From Limnephilus marmoratus (taxonomy: Eukaryota; Arthropoda; Insecta; Trichoptera; Limnephilidae): DNA of 64,000 bases. How positions within the stretch are numbered: the first letter of the stretch is position 1; each line of letters starts with the position of its first letter. The notes beneath the pieces are model-generated. The model was not told where the DNA came from. It ran no database searches and saw only the letters and a list, made by a program, of their open reading frames with translations. The stretch covers positions 496,001-560,000 of the forward strand of contig OU862921.1 in NCBI GenBank assembly GCA_917880885.1. Reading direction: 5' to 3'. A program made the translations under genes and the position numbers. This document shows positions 42,346 through 53,900 of the stretch, one piece after another.

Positions 42346-43800
42346 AGTGTGCAGTGTGTTAAGGGACATACTTGACTTTTTAACCAGTGATTCGTGACAT
42401 TATTTGGAGTAAAAAAATTATGTGAAATTTTGGTCTCCGATGACTTTTTAGATGTCTTTTTTTTCAAAATTTTATTTTCAAAATCAAAAAAAAAACATTC
42501 TTCAACTCTCCTAAATAATCAACCAAACCAATGTAACAGCTTGAAATTACAATGCGAAATAAGCACCCAATAATTAAGTTGGTGGCTACATATCAATTCA
42601 AATTGAAATTTGAATTCCTAATAGGAAATATAAAGGCGGAAACATACTTGTGTGGTGTGGTGTGTCGTGGCGCGCCAGAAGCACATCGGTTTCATTCATT
42701 TATTATGGTTAGAGATATATTCGTAGGTTGTGGCATGTCGACAAGCGACGACGATGATTGGTTAATTTGTAGTCACGACACACCACACCACACAAGTGTG
42801 TTTCCGCCTTGACTTTGAACAAATGGAATCCTGCTTTTCTTTTGTTGCTCAATACATACTACTTATGCATACTACGAACAAGAGAATTTCATCATTTCAT
42901 CAAGAGTTCCACATAGGAAGTCGGAGAGTCTGGACGTTTGTTTCGACGAGAGAAGACACATACTTCGGTGAAATCGCCATTACCCCTGAGCTAAAACTTT
43001 GGTTAGTTTTGAGTTTATTGATTTACCATTTAATATTTTGTTCTATTTGAAGTATATACAAGGTTAGGTTACACCCTAACCCCTACCATAACTGTCCAAT
43101 AAATGCTGATTTTTTTAATTTTTTGTTGAAAAAAAGGTAAATATGCAGTTAGTCCACCTCACGGATAAGACGGAACGTTCGTGTTGTCGAAGTTTGATGC
43201 ACGGATAATACGGAATGTTCCTTTTTTAACTAATAGACAATCAAATATGACATTTGTCGGAAGTACCAATCTTATAAAATAAATTCTCTAAAATAAACTC
43301 GCATTTCATCGCGGGCTTGTGTATGTTATCTTTACTTTAAAAAACACCCTACGTTTTTGAATGGTTTGTTTGGCTACGCAGGGTTTGTCTAGCTAGCGGA
43401 TTTGTGTAATTATTTTAATACATTTCTTTCCATGTTCTACTATTTTGTCAATGATGCATTCACTTTGTTTTACGCAAAAATATTTTTCTATGATTGGCAG
43501 CATTGATGAAATGTTAAAAAAAAGCAATGAATAAACATGGCGTTACCGCGCGAGTGAATTAATTTTATCAAAATTAAAATGTTAAATGCATATTTTTTGC
43601 ATGTTTTTTGGTCTCCCCCGACATAAATACTCACTTTTCGTAATAATAAAGCTAAATATAACTGTTTGGATAAAAAGTTTTCCATATTAACAAGTAAGCG
43701 GTTTAATGCATAAATAATGAAAAAATAATTATAATCACTAAAGTCATCGGAGACCAAAGTTTTATTAACATGTTTTACTCCAAAAAATGTCAAGTAGTTT
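42346..43800. mobile_element. Broken M1 MITE copy
   Basis: The left arm 42346-42470 (GTGTTAAGGGACATACTTGA, CAGTGATTCGTGACATTATT) and a right-arm remnant at 43740-43797 (GTCATCGGAGACCAAAG) are separated by about 1.3 kb. The centre region shows up at 43060-43140. Other insertions, including the small MITE at 42632-42811, lie between. Confidence 0.5.
42632..42811. mobile_element. Small MITE, 180 bp, 37-bp TIRs
   Basis: The left end AAGGCGGAAACATACTTGTG continues GTGGTGTGGTGTGTCGTG; the right end is the reverse complement with one difference. Purine/pyrimidine-rich GTGGTGTGGTGTG tracts are inside the TIRs. Flanks: TAA on the left, GAC on the right, so no clear duplication. Confidence 0.75.
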
Positions 43801-44449
43801 TTTTCTTGATACATTTGAATGAAAATATGTTTTATACTTTTATTATTCAGCGGCACATCCCTTCAGGGACTCTTAGTTATTTTTGTTTACGTAGGTATAC
43901 CGTATTTTCTCTAAACCGAATATATATTGTAGATAAGCGTGTTGGGGGCCAACTGTTGGGAGATCAACTGTAATGGAACTGGCATGGAAATACTGTATAT
44001 GACTTCAAGATTCAGGAAAACTTACTTACCTACGTTATCTAGATTGCTTAGATTCTTATAACACTACTGTTTTTACAACCTTTAAATTCTTGCCGATTAC
44101 AAATTTCTTCCTTCTCAGTAAAAACTTTGGAGAAAATTGTTGTTGTGAATCTAAGTGCTTAAACACGTTTATACATATAATGATAAATGCATTTATTATT
44201 TTCATTCCAGAACGACATAATAATTATTATGATTTTCACACACTGCGAAGATGATGGAAATATGAATGCACTAAAATGTTTTTAAAAAAGAACTGCCAAC
44301 TACTGATAACTAGGCAAATGAATGAGCTTTTTGTTCCAACCGACAAGAAACGACTTATAAAAAATAAACCCAAAACAAGTTCCTTTGAGTTTGCACTGCT
44401 AAAGTTGAAGTAGGTCTTATTATTCAATCAAATATCGTAATTTAAAATT
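43801..44449. other. Unassigned intergenic DNA
   Basis: No gene or repeat recognised. Confidence 0.35.
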
Positions 44450-44640
44450 TATAATGCAATAGGGGGAGTGTGAATTGATTACTGCCATCTCTTGCCCATA
44501 GAAAGAATACTTGAGCAGCCATTGTCTTTAGATGCAAATTTATATTGCATTGGGGGGAGCGTGAATTGATCACTGCCATCTCTTGGTCGTAGAAAGAATA
44601 CTAAATAAAACATCATTGACTTTAGATGAAAATTTATAAA
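44450..44640. repeat. Two-copy tandem repeat of about 95 bp
   Basis: The units at about 44452-44545 and 44546-44640 share TGCAAT-GGGGGAG, GTGAATTGAT-ACTGCCATC, GTAGAAAGAATACT and GACTTTAGATG-AAATTTATA. Confidence 0.7.
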
Positions 44641-44804
44641 TAATTTGGAGTTGGTTTTCTTATAAGTTTTTCCTAGGGCTCATTTTTTCCAAATCTGTAA
44701 GATTTTCGTATTCGGTCCCAACAGAAAAGAGCTTTGAGGTTAAATTACACCTCAGAGACTTGTAGAGATAGTTTTTTTTTTTTTAGTTTTAAAAAGTTAG
44801 TTTT

Positions 44805-45219
44805 TTGACGACCTCCGTAGTTCAGTGGGTAAGACTCTTGACTCACAATCCGGAGGTCGCGGGTTCGAACCCGGCATGCGCAAATAAATTTTATTTGATT
44901 AATTTGTGTTATTTCACAATTAATTCATTTAAAATAATAAATAGTATATTTGTGGCATGTTCCAGAATGGAAGATACTATCAGTATCGCCCTGGTGTAAG
45001 ACCACCATTCAGAATTGAAACGTTGCTTGAAAATGGCTTTAGCCGTGTTTAGTGACCAGATCTGAATAGCCAGGTACTTCCCAACCTTCCTCTTCCTCAC
45101 CTCCTTCCCCTCCCCACTACCTTCAGCCTCACAACATACCCCAGTTGGGGATGCCATAGTGGCTCCAGACGGGAGCAGTTGAGATTCTTGTACGGTATTC
45201 ACTGTAAAAAAAAAAAAAA
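44805..45219 (+). mobile_element. Full-length tRNA-derived SINE (reference copy)
   Basis: Head 44810-44880 with box A TAGTTCAGTGGGTAAG and box B GCGGGTTCGAACCC, the anticodon-arm region GACTCACAATCC, and no acceptor stem, so a Pol III promoter rather than a tRNA. Body 44883-45195 with TTCACAATTAATTCATTTAA, TCAGTATCGCCCTGGTGTAA, CTTCCCCTCCCCACTACC and CAGACGGGAGCAGTTGAGAT. A-tail 45203-45219. At least six other copies in the window match parts of it. Confidence 0.85.
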
Positions 45220-45339
45220 AGTTTTCGTATTTAATGAAACTATTTTACAAATAAAAAGCTTATCGGCGGCAAAGACAATAACTAAAATAAATATTTAACA
45301 AAATATTTTTGCAACAAGACAATATATCAAATCACTATT

Positions 45340-45668
45340 TAAGTGATGTACTTATTGTTCTTTAACCAGTGATTACTGACATCATTTGGAGTAAAAAATG
45401 TAAATGAAATTTTTGTCTCCGGTGATTTTTTATGTTTTTTTTTTTCAAAACCTAACAAAAAAATCTTTCACACTTCATCACTGGTTACTCAGCCGAGTAG
45501 CCGCCCGACACCTCACCTCGACCCTAACTATCCAATGCTGACTGATTTTTTATGATTAAGTTGAAAAAAATCATATATGTCACCTGAGGCCAAAGTTTCA
45601 TTTACATTTGTTCAAATAATGCCAGCAATCACTGGTTAAAGTAAGTCAAGTACCTCCCTTAACCCTTG
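45340..45668. mobile_element. M1 foldback MITE copy
   Basis: Left arm CCAGTGATTACTGACATCAT; right arm GCAATCACTGGTTAAAGTAA and TACCTCCCTTAACCCTTG next to TA. The interior shares ACTCAGCCGAGTAGCCG with 50233-50248. Confidence 0.75.
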
Positions 45669-46011
45669 TATATTATTATACTTCATGTTAATTGTTTTTT
45701 TTTTACAGGACCAGTTTTACCCAGCTTTGGGCATCTTCCGATTGTCACACTGTCACATTTTAAACTAAGTGATGTTGTAAACATCTGAAATAAATTATTT
45801 TTTCTTCATTATCGAAGGTAAGCAAACGCATTGTGAACTAGGTAATATTCGGGAATAATGAATGATCAAAGAAAAATACCACTTTAAAATAGTGCAAACT
45901 AAACCGAGGAAAAAATCACAAACCTTAAAAAAATTGATATGAATCGGTACTGCAGATTAATAAAAGTTTAAAAAACATCACGACATATTCTTAGCGATAT
46001 ACGTATGTACA

Positions 46012-46220
46012 AAGGTATCTACTTATGATTCCATAATAACTCAGAAACATAAAATTTCAACACCCCTTTGAAAAGTCATAAAAATTTTGATTTTTTTTTT
46101 AAATAGCCCTCAACCTAACCTAACGTAACCTATTTAACCAAAAAAAAAATTTCATCACTTTTAATGATTTTTCAAAGAGGTGTTGAAGTTGCATGTTCCT
46201 GAGTTGTCCGATCACCCCTA
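46012..46220. mobile_element. Foldback MITE, about 210 bp
   Basis: AACTCAGAAACATAAAATTT-CAACACCCCTTTGAAAA on the left matches the reverse complement of GTGTTGAAGTTGCATGTTCC-TGAGTTG on the right over about 50 bases with mismatches. The centre has CCTAACCTAACGTAACC, a short run resembling the insect telomere repeat. Confidence 0.6.
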
Positions 46221-46929
46221 CTTACATGCGAACGTAGGAAAAACTTATTTTATTTAATAATATTTTATAAAATTTAATATTTTATTGAATTTTATTACAT
46301 TGTAAAATGGTGGCCTCAGCACGGGTAAAGCACTCAGTTAATTGATAATGTGGACCTCAGTCTACATTATCAATCAATGTTTTAAAATAAAAAATATATA
46401 TTTAAAGTTATTGTGACACTCAATTGAAAATCTGAAACAGAAAAGTCAGAAAAAGATACGCTCACTTCGTCGCTAATATTGTCTTCATTAATTAAATATT
46501 ACAATTTTAAGTTTCACTCATTAAAGTTAAAAATAAACATAATATTTCTTATTTTACCCATCATTTTAAAGATTTCGGAGATCATAATAGATAAATAAAT
46601 GCTTTTATTGTATGCTTGAAATCAAATAAGTAATATTTCTACATTTTAGAAAAACAATAATATTATATTTTCTTATAAAAACCTTACGATTTTCATAAAT
46701 AAAACATGGAATTGAGAATTATATACCAAAATACAAACTACCAATAAAGTTTATTATATTGAACTAACCCGTGAAAACCATGGTAAAGTAAAAAAAATAT
46801 ATATAAGCAATTTTTTTTATTTTGAATCCCGCAGCCGAAAATCAAACCATGGTCAACTGCTAGGAAGTCAACTATACTAAATGTTACACCATCAACTGAC
46901 ATAAATATTTATCATATAAATACTGAAAA
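46221..46929. other. Unassigned intergenic DNA
   Basis: AT-rich, no gene. An ATTATCAA...TTGATAAT-like inverted pair near 46339-46375 is the only structure noticed. Confidence 0.35.
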
Positions 46930-47190
46930 TATACGAATTATGTACCTACTTATTATTGAAATTAAGAATGCTACATACATTAAAAGAGATAAAAATTAAA
47001 ATAAAATAAAACAAAAGAAAGACAAACATTCCCGGGTTACGAATAACCCAACTCCTACTACCACCACAGAAAGCCGAAAATGTTGCTTGTGTTGTGGCGG
47101 AGGACTTAGCCAGCTGAGGAATTGAACACGCGACTCCCGGATGGGATCCAAGCAATATGCCCACTCAACCACTGACCAGTCAGATGTATC
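46930..47190 (-). mobile_element. Second type of tRNA-derived SINE
   Basis: The minus strand starts near 47185 with GGTCAGTGGTTGAGTGGGC (box A-like), then GCGTGTTCAATTCCTC (box B-like), then a body with CCACAACACAAGCAACATTT and GGTAGTAGGAGTTGGGTTAT, and an A/T-rich end with ATTTTATTTTAATTTT. The body does not match the 44805 family, so it is a separate SINE. Confidence 0.6.
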
Positions 47191-48007
47191 CAGATTTACA
47201 TTTTACACATTACATACACAGATCATATCTTTGTAATTTTAATGTTCAGATATTGTTTTCATTTTCTTGAATGAAATTAGTTAAATTTTGAAAAGTATTG
47301 ATAATCTTACCAAAAATTTAATACACAATTCACAGAATGATTGAACGAGAATGTTTCAATTTGCAGACTTTTCGATCTCTGACACTATCTGTTAAATGGA
47401 TAAGCGAGGAATGAGGCTTTATAGTAAATGTGCGCCAATTTAACGGTGGCTCTCATTACAATCAGTATATGATTAGACCGTACCTGGTGCACACGGTATC
47501 AGAAGTTTATCAGTTTTTTTGTTAGATTCAGAGATGGTGAACAATTTGATAATTTTCATACAACGCTCAAACAATATGAATTAGAAACAGAAGAAAAGAA
47601 GTTTTTATTATTTTTAACGCCCTTTTAAAATTGTGGTATTTAATGTACATAAATGGTATTTATTGTACAAAACTGCAAATGGTATTTAATGTACAAACAA
47701 CATTTTGTTTTTATTTAGTGACAAATTGAAAATGTTCACTGAATTGGTGTAATTATTTCCCTCTAATTAGTATTCTGCGTAAAGAGGAATACATATGGTA
47801 GTTAGTCTCAGAATTTCTGCCCTGAAATAAATCCCGACTTGTAGTATATTAGGTAGTGGAATCCGGAAGCTAATCAATGAAAGCAATTCTGGACTATCAA
47901 CTACACCATTTAATATTTTTATATAAAAATACCAAGACAATGAAAATCCTTCTGTCTGACAATAAGCATATTCATATCATTTAAAAGAGTGTTGTAGTTT
48001 AACGTAA
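47191..48007. other. Unassigned intergenic DNA
   Basis: No gene or recognised repeat. A short GGTATTTAATGTACA unit occurs at 47633-47690 about three times. Confidence 0.4.
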
Positions 48008-49485
48008 TCTATATATATATAAAAATCAAAAACCATTCATCCGATTGCGATGAAACTTTGGGGATTTGATGTGTGCATGCCCGCGATGGTTTCTGTATAC
48101 AATAGTGAGCTCTGGCATCATAAAATTGTGCATTGCTAAGCCGTTCATCTGATTGCAATGAAACTTTGGTGAGTTGTTATATTAGCGTGTGTCAATTATT
48201 TCAACTTTTGAATTCAGAAACGCCCCCCGTCTCATAATATATTAATAGTGAGCTCTGGCATCATGAAATTTCGCATTTTAAATCATTCATCAGATTGCGA
48301 TGAAACTTTGGTGATATGATGTGCGCATGCCTGCGATGGTTTCTGAATACAATAGTGAGCTCTGGCATCATAAAATTGTGCATTGCTAAGCCGTTCATCT
48401 GATTGCAATGAAACTTTGGTGAATTGTTATATTAGCGTGTGTCAATTATTTCAACTTTTGAATTCAGAAACGCCCCCCGTCTCAAAAGTTGCATCTTACA
48501 AACAAAATGAGAACTGCATTTAAATTTATTTAAAAAAAAATTGTTATTAGCCCGCTAAAATGCATTGAAAATCAGAAAACAAACCCAAAACCATTTTTTT
48601 TTTTAAATTTTTAATAATTTTTTTTTTCAGTAATCTAACCTTTTAACGTTTGTTTATTATTAAAAAATGTGTATAACTGACAAAAATGAAAAAAAGTTCA
48701 ACTTTATGAATACAAGTAAGTCAACAAGAACTCTGATTTTATCCAGAAAAAGTGTTAATTTCCCCTTTTATTTTTTTAACCAACACATCACACATGTTTA
48801 AAAAAAAAAAAAAATTGGTTCTTTGTACTGCAGTTATGTAATGAAAAATAAGTTTGGTACAAAATATAAAATATGAACCCTTTGTTTTATTTTTTTTCCA
48901 AATCACGAAATCTATTTTTTTTTCGAAACTTCCGGCCATTTTAGCGGGCTAATAGTGAACAATAATTTTTTTTTTTTTTACGTTTTCGAATAGCTACAGA
49001 TCATACGAAACTTTTGAGACCCCGGGCGTTTAAATATAAGGCGATTTTTTTTCTCTCTATGGAGAGCGACACACGCTAATATATACTGGTGAGCTCTGGC
49101 ATTATGAAATTTGTATTAAAAAATTGCAATAGGTGGCACGCGAGCTGTTTGAAAACTAAATGTACAGGGACTGAATGTGTGGAATGCGGGAGGAGGAATG
49201 CGAAAGCGGTTCGTGGGACGGGGGAAGCGGGAGAGGGGAGTGGGGAGAGGGAAAGCAGAGAAGGTAGAGTGGGAACGCGTGAGGGGAAGAGGATGCGGAA
49301 GAGGAAGAGGAGGCGGATGAAGAATGGGACGAAGGGAAAGGACACGCAGAGAGAAACAATATCTTTATTGAGTGGCATAGCAACGCATGCCGGGAACTAC
49401 AATCCCAGAAGCCAGCATATTTTGATTTTTATATATACAGATTTCCCCCTAAAGCCATGCGAGCGAAGCCGCGGGTAAAGGCTAG
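48008..49485 (+). mobile_element. Non-autonomous Helitron, 1.48 kb
   Basis: The 5' end TCTATATATATATAAAAATC follows A. The 3' end is CTAG (49482-49485) followed by T, preceded by the GCGAGCGAAGCCGCGGG hairpin region common to lepidopteran Helitrons. No target duplication, as expected. Inside: two 250-bp tandem units (from about 48043 and 48293) with GATTGCGATGAAACTTTGG; a nested TIR element (48545-48954); an inverted copy of part of the unit (48990-49085); and a GA-rich low-complexity stretch (49185-49345). No Rep/helicase. Confidence 0.8.
48545..48954. mobile_element. TIR element nested in the Helitron
   Basis: TATTAGCCCGCTAAAATG at the left and its exact reverse complement at the right, 410 bp apart. 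The interior is T-rich and A-rich with no transposase. Flanks ATTGT and GTGAACAAT are not a clean duplication. Confidence 0.65.
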
Positions 49486-49594
49486 TTGCTTATAAAACAA
49501 TAGTAAAGAAATGGGTCCTTCTGGAATTTGATTTGATGATGAATGTCTTCATCGAAATCTAATATTTATGTTTCTCAATTTTCAAGTTGATTGA

Positions 49595-50040
49595 ATATTT
49601 CATTTGAGGGAGGCGGTGGACATTTATTGGATAACTGACGAGGTCACAGGCCACAAGGTCACCCCAAGTGGTTATCTACGTTTGGTGACTTATCAGGAGT
49701 GTCCACGTTCATTGGTGAGGTTTGTCTAGGTATTGGCTGAGGACGCTTCTGCCCATCTACTGCATGGCGGGCTTGACCGAGAGAGATTGGTTGAGGGAGA
49801 CCTTTCGACTTCTCCAGCAGGACTCTCTCATACACGCGAGGCCTTGCATCATAAAGGGAAGTATGGATTCATATTCCATCACTCCCAGACAATTGACCCC
49901 CAGATTCCTTTCCACCTTTCATACATTTTCCAGAACTTCCTCTCCTTTCTTTCCCTAAAAATACTCTCCACACAGCATCCCCTTAGAGGCATGGCCCTGA
50001 GGGAAATTATATTCCTCAGTGTGTGGAGCTAATGTAAAAA
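49595..50040 (+). repeat. Family-B dispersed repeat, plus orientation
   Basis: The same family read in sense: GGAGGCGGTGGACATTTATT, GTCACCCCAAGTGGTTATCT, GACCGAGAGAGATTGGTTGA, CTCCACACAGCATCCCC and GTGTGGAGCTAATGTAAAAA at the end. This copy shows that the A-tail is at the GGAGCT-ATGT end, which sets the orientation of the others. Confidence 0.75.
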
Positions 50041-50046
50041 ATTATA

Positions 50047-50433
50047 CAGGGTGTTAAGGGACGTACTTGACTTACTTTAACCAGTTATTCCTGACATTAT
50101 TTGCAGTAAATAATGTAAATGAAATTTTGGTCTCCTGGATTTTGGTCTTTTGGATGACTTTTTTTTTTTCAAAATATTTTTCTTCAAAATCAAACAAAAA
50201 AAATTTTCTTCTGCATGTCGTCACTGGTCACTCAGCCGAGTAACCGACCAACCCCTTACCCCGCCTCCAACAGTCCAACACGTACCATTTTTTTATGTTT
50301 TTGTAGAAAAAATAAATAAAAAATACTCCCAAAATGTCAAAAACGGAGACCAAAATTTTATTTACATTTTTTACTCCAAATAATGTCAAAAATCACTGGT
50401 TAAAGTAAGTCAAGTACGTTCCTTAACACCTTG
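50047..50433. mobile_element. M1 foldback MITE copy, TA duplication
   Basis: The ends CAGGGTGTTAAGGGACGTAC and TACGTTCCTTAACACCTTG are inverted. TA on both sides (50045-50046, 50434-50435). The interior has ACTCAGCCGAGTAACCG and CCCCGCCTCCAACAGTCCAA. The most complete copy. Confidence 0.85.
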
Positions 50434-50595
50434 TATAATATTCATATTGATAAAACCATGAACAATTTTCTTTTTACATTATTTTTTAAAATACCTTCTT
50501 TCCTCAATTCAAAAATACAATGTGGGTTTAAAATGGTATATTCTTATTAAAACAAGGTTTGGTAAAAAATAAAATTAAAGGTATATAATGAAATA

Positions 50596-50601
50596 TTTAT
50601 T
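50596..50601 (-). promoter_or_regulatory. Candidate polyadenylation signal of Oat-B
   Basis: AATAAA on the minus strand about 200 nt after the Oat-B stop codon. Chosen only by motif and distance. Confidence 0.35.
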
Positions 50602-50802
50602 ATAATATAGATATAAAATGACACAAAGGCAGCATTTTTAATGTTTTTCCTTTGTGAACATTATTTTAATGGCTATTGTTTTAAAAATGCGAGTAGGTAC
50701 GTATAGAGATCATTAGAGTAAGATTATTTTTCAAAATGAGTTTCCTTAACCTGCTCCTTGTCCAAAATGCTCGGTTTTCAAAGAGTTACTTTCGTCAAGT
50801 GT

Positions 50803-50966
50803 TTAAATTGCGTTTAAGGTGGCCTTCATGGCGTCCATGGCCTCATTCATCTCCAGATGGTTGATGGTGAGAGGAGGAGAGAGCCTGAGGGCTTTCCCGT
50901 GGGCCACCTTCGTCAGGAGACCTGCCTTCATCAGTAGAAGACTCAACTCCCATGGATCGATGGCAT
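50803..50966 (-). CDS. Oat: Oat-B coding exon 7 (last)
   Basis: 164 nt ending TAA at 50803-50805: [20 protein letters not shown], then [10 protein letters not shown]. Confidence 0.92.
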
Positions 50967-53900
50967 CTGAAAAAAAAGGTTTTCAAATGAAATCTGATCT
51001 AGAAATTAAAGAATTTGGAATCGATTCGAAGATTTGGCCTTGTGAAACAAATTAATTTGTACCTTCCGGCTTCTTTTTCACCCCTTTCGCAAATGCAGCT
51101 TAGGGGCCGTTCAAGTATTATGTAACGCACTTGGGAGGGGGGGTCTTTTGAAACGTTACTGTGCGTTACGAGGGGGGGGGGGGAATGGGGGGAGGGGGGG
51201 TTGGAACAACGCGTTACATAACATCTTTTTCTTTATTTAGATAAAAAAAACTAGGGAATTAAAATCTTCCAAGTTGGCAACCCTTTTTGTTCACGAAATC
51301 TCTTTGTTTTATTTATTACCGCAAACGTGATTAAAACAAGAAAAAAGGTATGCGACTTTCCAGTACTTTGGGCAACTTAATTGTGACTTTCAGGTAAAAA
51401 TTGTCACTTGAGCGTTATGTAACGTTTAGGGGGGGGGGGAGGGTACAGAAAAACGTTACGGCGCGTTACAGGGAGGGGAGGGGGGGGGTCAAAAATCTTC
51501 AAAAATTGCGTTACGTAATACTTGAATGGCCCCTTACTACAAAAGAAGTGTTTACAAATTGTATATATGACATCAATGGTCGATTTTTTACAATCTATAA
51601 TCCAATTTATATATCCAATCCAAATTATGCGTCGAAAGTAGGAAAATCGGGGTAGTTTGTTTGAATTGTAAGTCCAACGGGTTGAAAGGAGCAAAAAACA
51701 ATCGCCACAGTAATAGAGACCTTCAGATTAAAAGAAAATTAAAGCTGTCTTGTTCGAGGATTGTGGTAGGACACCCTACAGGCTACAGACTACAGGATAC
51801 AGGCTACAGGTAGATAAACATCTATTGCATAGGGCTTGGCAGATGTAGAAACAAAGAAAAATTCCGTATCCGAATGCTGATATTAGTGAGCAAAAGGTGA
51901 GCTTGAGTTTAACTCGACAATCACGTATTAATTTTACCTGCCGTAGATACAAAATAACTTATTTTTCTTTTAGCTATTCTCTCTCCCTCTCTGTTTTCTT
52001 TTTGTGACTAGCCTCAAGATGCTAAAGGACAACATAAGTCAAGAAGATATAAGCCTAATTCTTTTCTTTCTGCCAAGTACATACTTATAATTGTCTTCTG
52101 ATATGCAGGGACCCTTTTTTCTATTATTAGTCAGGGTTAGTTGGAGATCTTATGCTGCATATACATTTGCGAACATAAGCGCAAGCCACAAATTATGGGA
52201 AAGGAATAAAACAATCGGAAGCAACGTTTCGCACGGTTTTCGGTTGCTTCGTTCTTACCCATAAATAGTTTTGGATTATTTTCGATTACAGTCTTAAAAC
52301 ATTGAATATGTCGCCTTTGCTAAAAAAACGATGTAGGGTCTCTTCTGGAGGTCTAGCATGGTCGATCGAGAAAACCCTATATCAATACGATATTGACCAA
52401 ATCCATCTATGGTCAGTTATCGATATTTTGGATCACGGTCAACAATTGGGAAGAGATATTCCGACCAACAATTGATTTATTTTAATCCGGTCTCCATAGT
52501 ATCAGATAAGTATCGTTCAATTGTCAATATACTTATTTATTTGAATAATTCCATTCGTTATGCAAAATTACTGGCTTAATAAGGCTCGGTAGTAACCGTT
52601 CAAAAAGAAGAAGAAAGGGAGATATGTAAAGACAAATGTAAGAGCGCACTTATATTAAAAAACGATTATAATTAAATGAAAATAGTGAAAATATTTCATA
52701 AATCATGACTCATTTACAATAGATGAAAAGTCCCACGACAAATGCTTAAGTTGCATTTAAAGATTCACTGTGAATTTTTTCATAGCTATAACATGTAAAA
52801 TAACAGAAAAAATTGTGTTTTTAATAATTTTCGGAGCATACTTCGCGATTTTTTTCTATCGAGGGAATTTCAGATAATTACAGTTTCGGCTCTACAATAT
52901 TAAATTTACATACATTATCGTTAAAAAAAAAAAAAAATTTTTAGGAACTAAAAAACTAAAAGTGTTCAAGAGAAATATGTTATAAATCGGTAGAAATGTG
53001 AAATTAAAATAAGTCATTTTATATGCTATCCATAGATTTAAATAATTCAACTAAGACGCAACCAATTTATTCTGTTCGACCTTTGAGAAACTAAAGTAAT
53101 TGAAATATGACTAAAGACCTGATTAACTAATTAACTTCCGTTTAGTGTCAAAAAATAAATGCGAACCGCCAATGCATATTTCAGTTTCATAATATTATAA
53201 TAGGTTTCCTATATTATAGCCTATTCGGAAAAAGGCGGGTCCACTTGACTACCTTTCAGCACCCAGTAAAAATTATTTACAGGTCAGTGATCATAATCAC
53301 GTACACTCGAACAATAATATTACCTCGAAATTTCTTCCATTTCTCTCCAGATAACATTATTTATATTATTGTTAATCTGTTTTTTTTATTAATACTTATT
53401 GATAAGCCACTCCCGTGTGAATTTAAAAATATCATATGTTATTTTAATTCAGATAACCGTGTAATTATTAATGGGCTTACATTGATCGAAACAAGCCCAC
53501 TTTTTATCAATAAGTAATTAATAATATTAATACGATAACATTTACGATAATAAATCGGTTTTGACAAGGTTAATCCTTTGTTTTTGTTAAGTGTTAACAA
53601 TGGCTGCCCCTCCATGTAAATTTTATAAAAGAGTAATCTCTTTAATAATAAATCTAATATGTCACGCTAAACTGGCCCAAAACTGTTCCCATAGTAACAA
53701 ATACGTGTATGGCAAACTTAAGCAGAATTTGCATTACGCAACTAGTTGCACACAAGTTGTTTCATGACATAGTTGCACTGCTAAAAGATATTTACACTTA
53801 TAAACATGTAGTTTCATCATGCATGCATTAGTTGTATGTCACAAAATGCGTGCTAGTGCAAAATTATGGCACCACTAGTGATATGCAACTAATTGCTTAG

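Noticed and set aside
42632..42811. Calling this MITE PIF/Harbinger because TAA precedes it
   Set aside because: The right flank is GAC, so the TWA duplication cannot be confirmed; left unclassified.
43488..43856. 122-residue minus-strand frame
   Set aside because: AT-rich composition, no domain, overlaps a broken MITE arm.
44810..44882. Possible tRNA gene
   Set aside because: Boxes A and B are good, but the two acceptor strands do not pair and the sequence runs into a SINE body that is repeated elsewhere.
46125..46140. CCTAACCTAACGTAACC resembling the insect telomere repeat
   Set aside because: Too short and imperfect, and inside the centre of a MITE; not a telomere or telomeric insertion.
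49089..49478. 129-residue plus-strand open frame, Glu/Arg/Gly-rich
   Set aside because: It lies in a GA-rich low-complexity stretch of a Helitron, has no family motif, and an equally long frame is open on the other strand.
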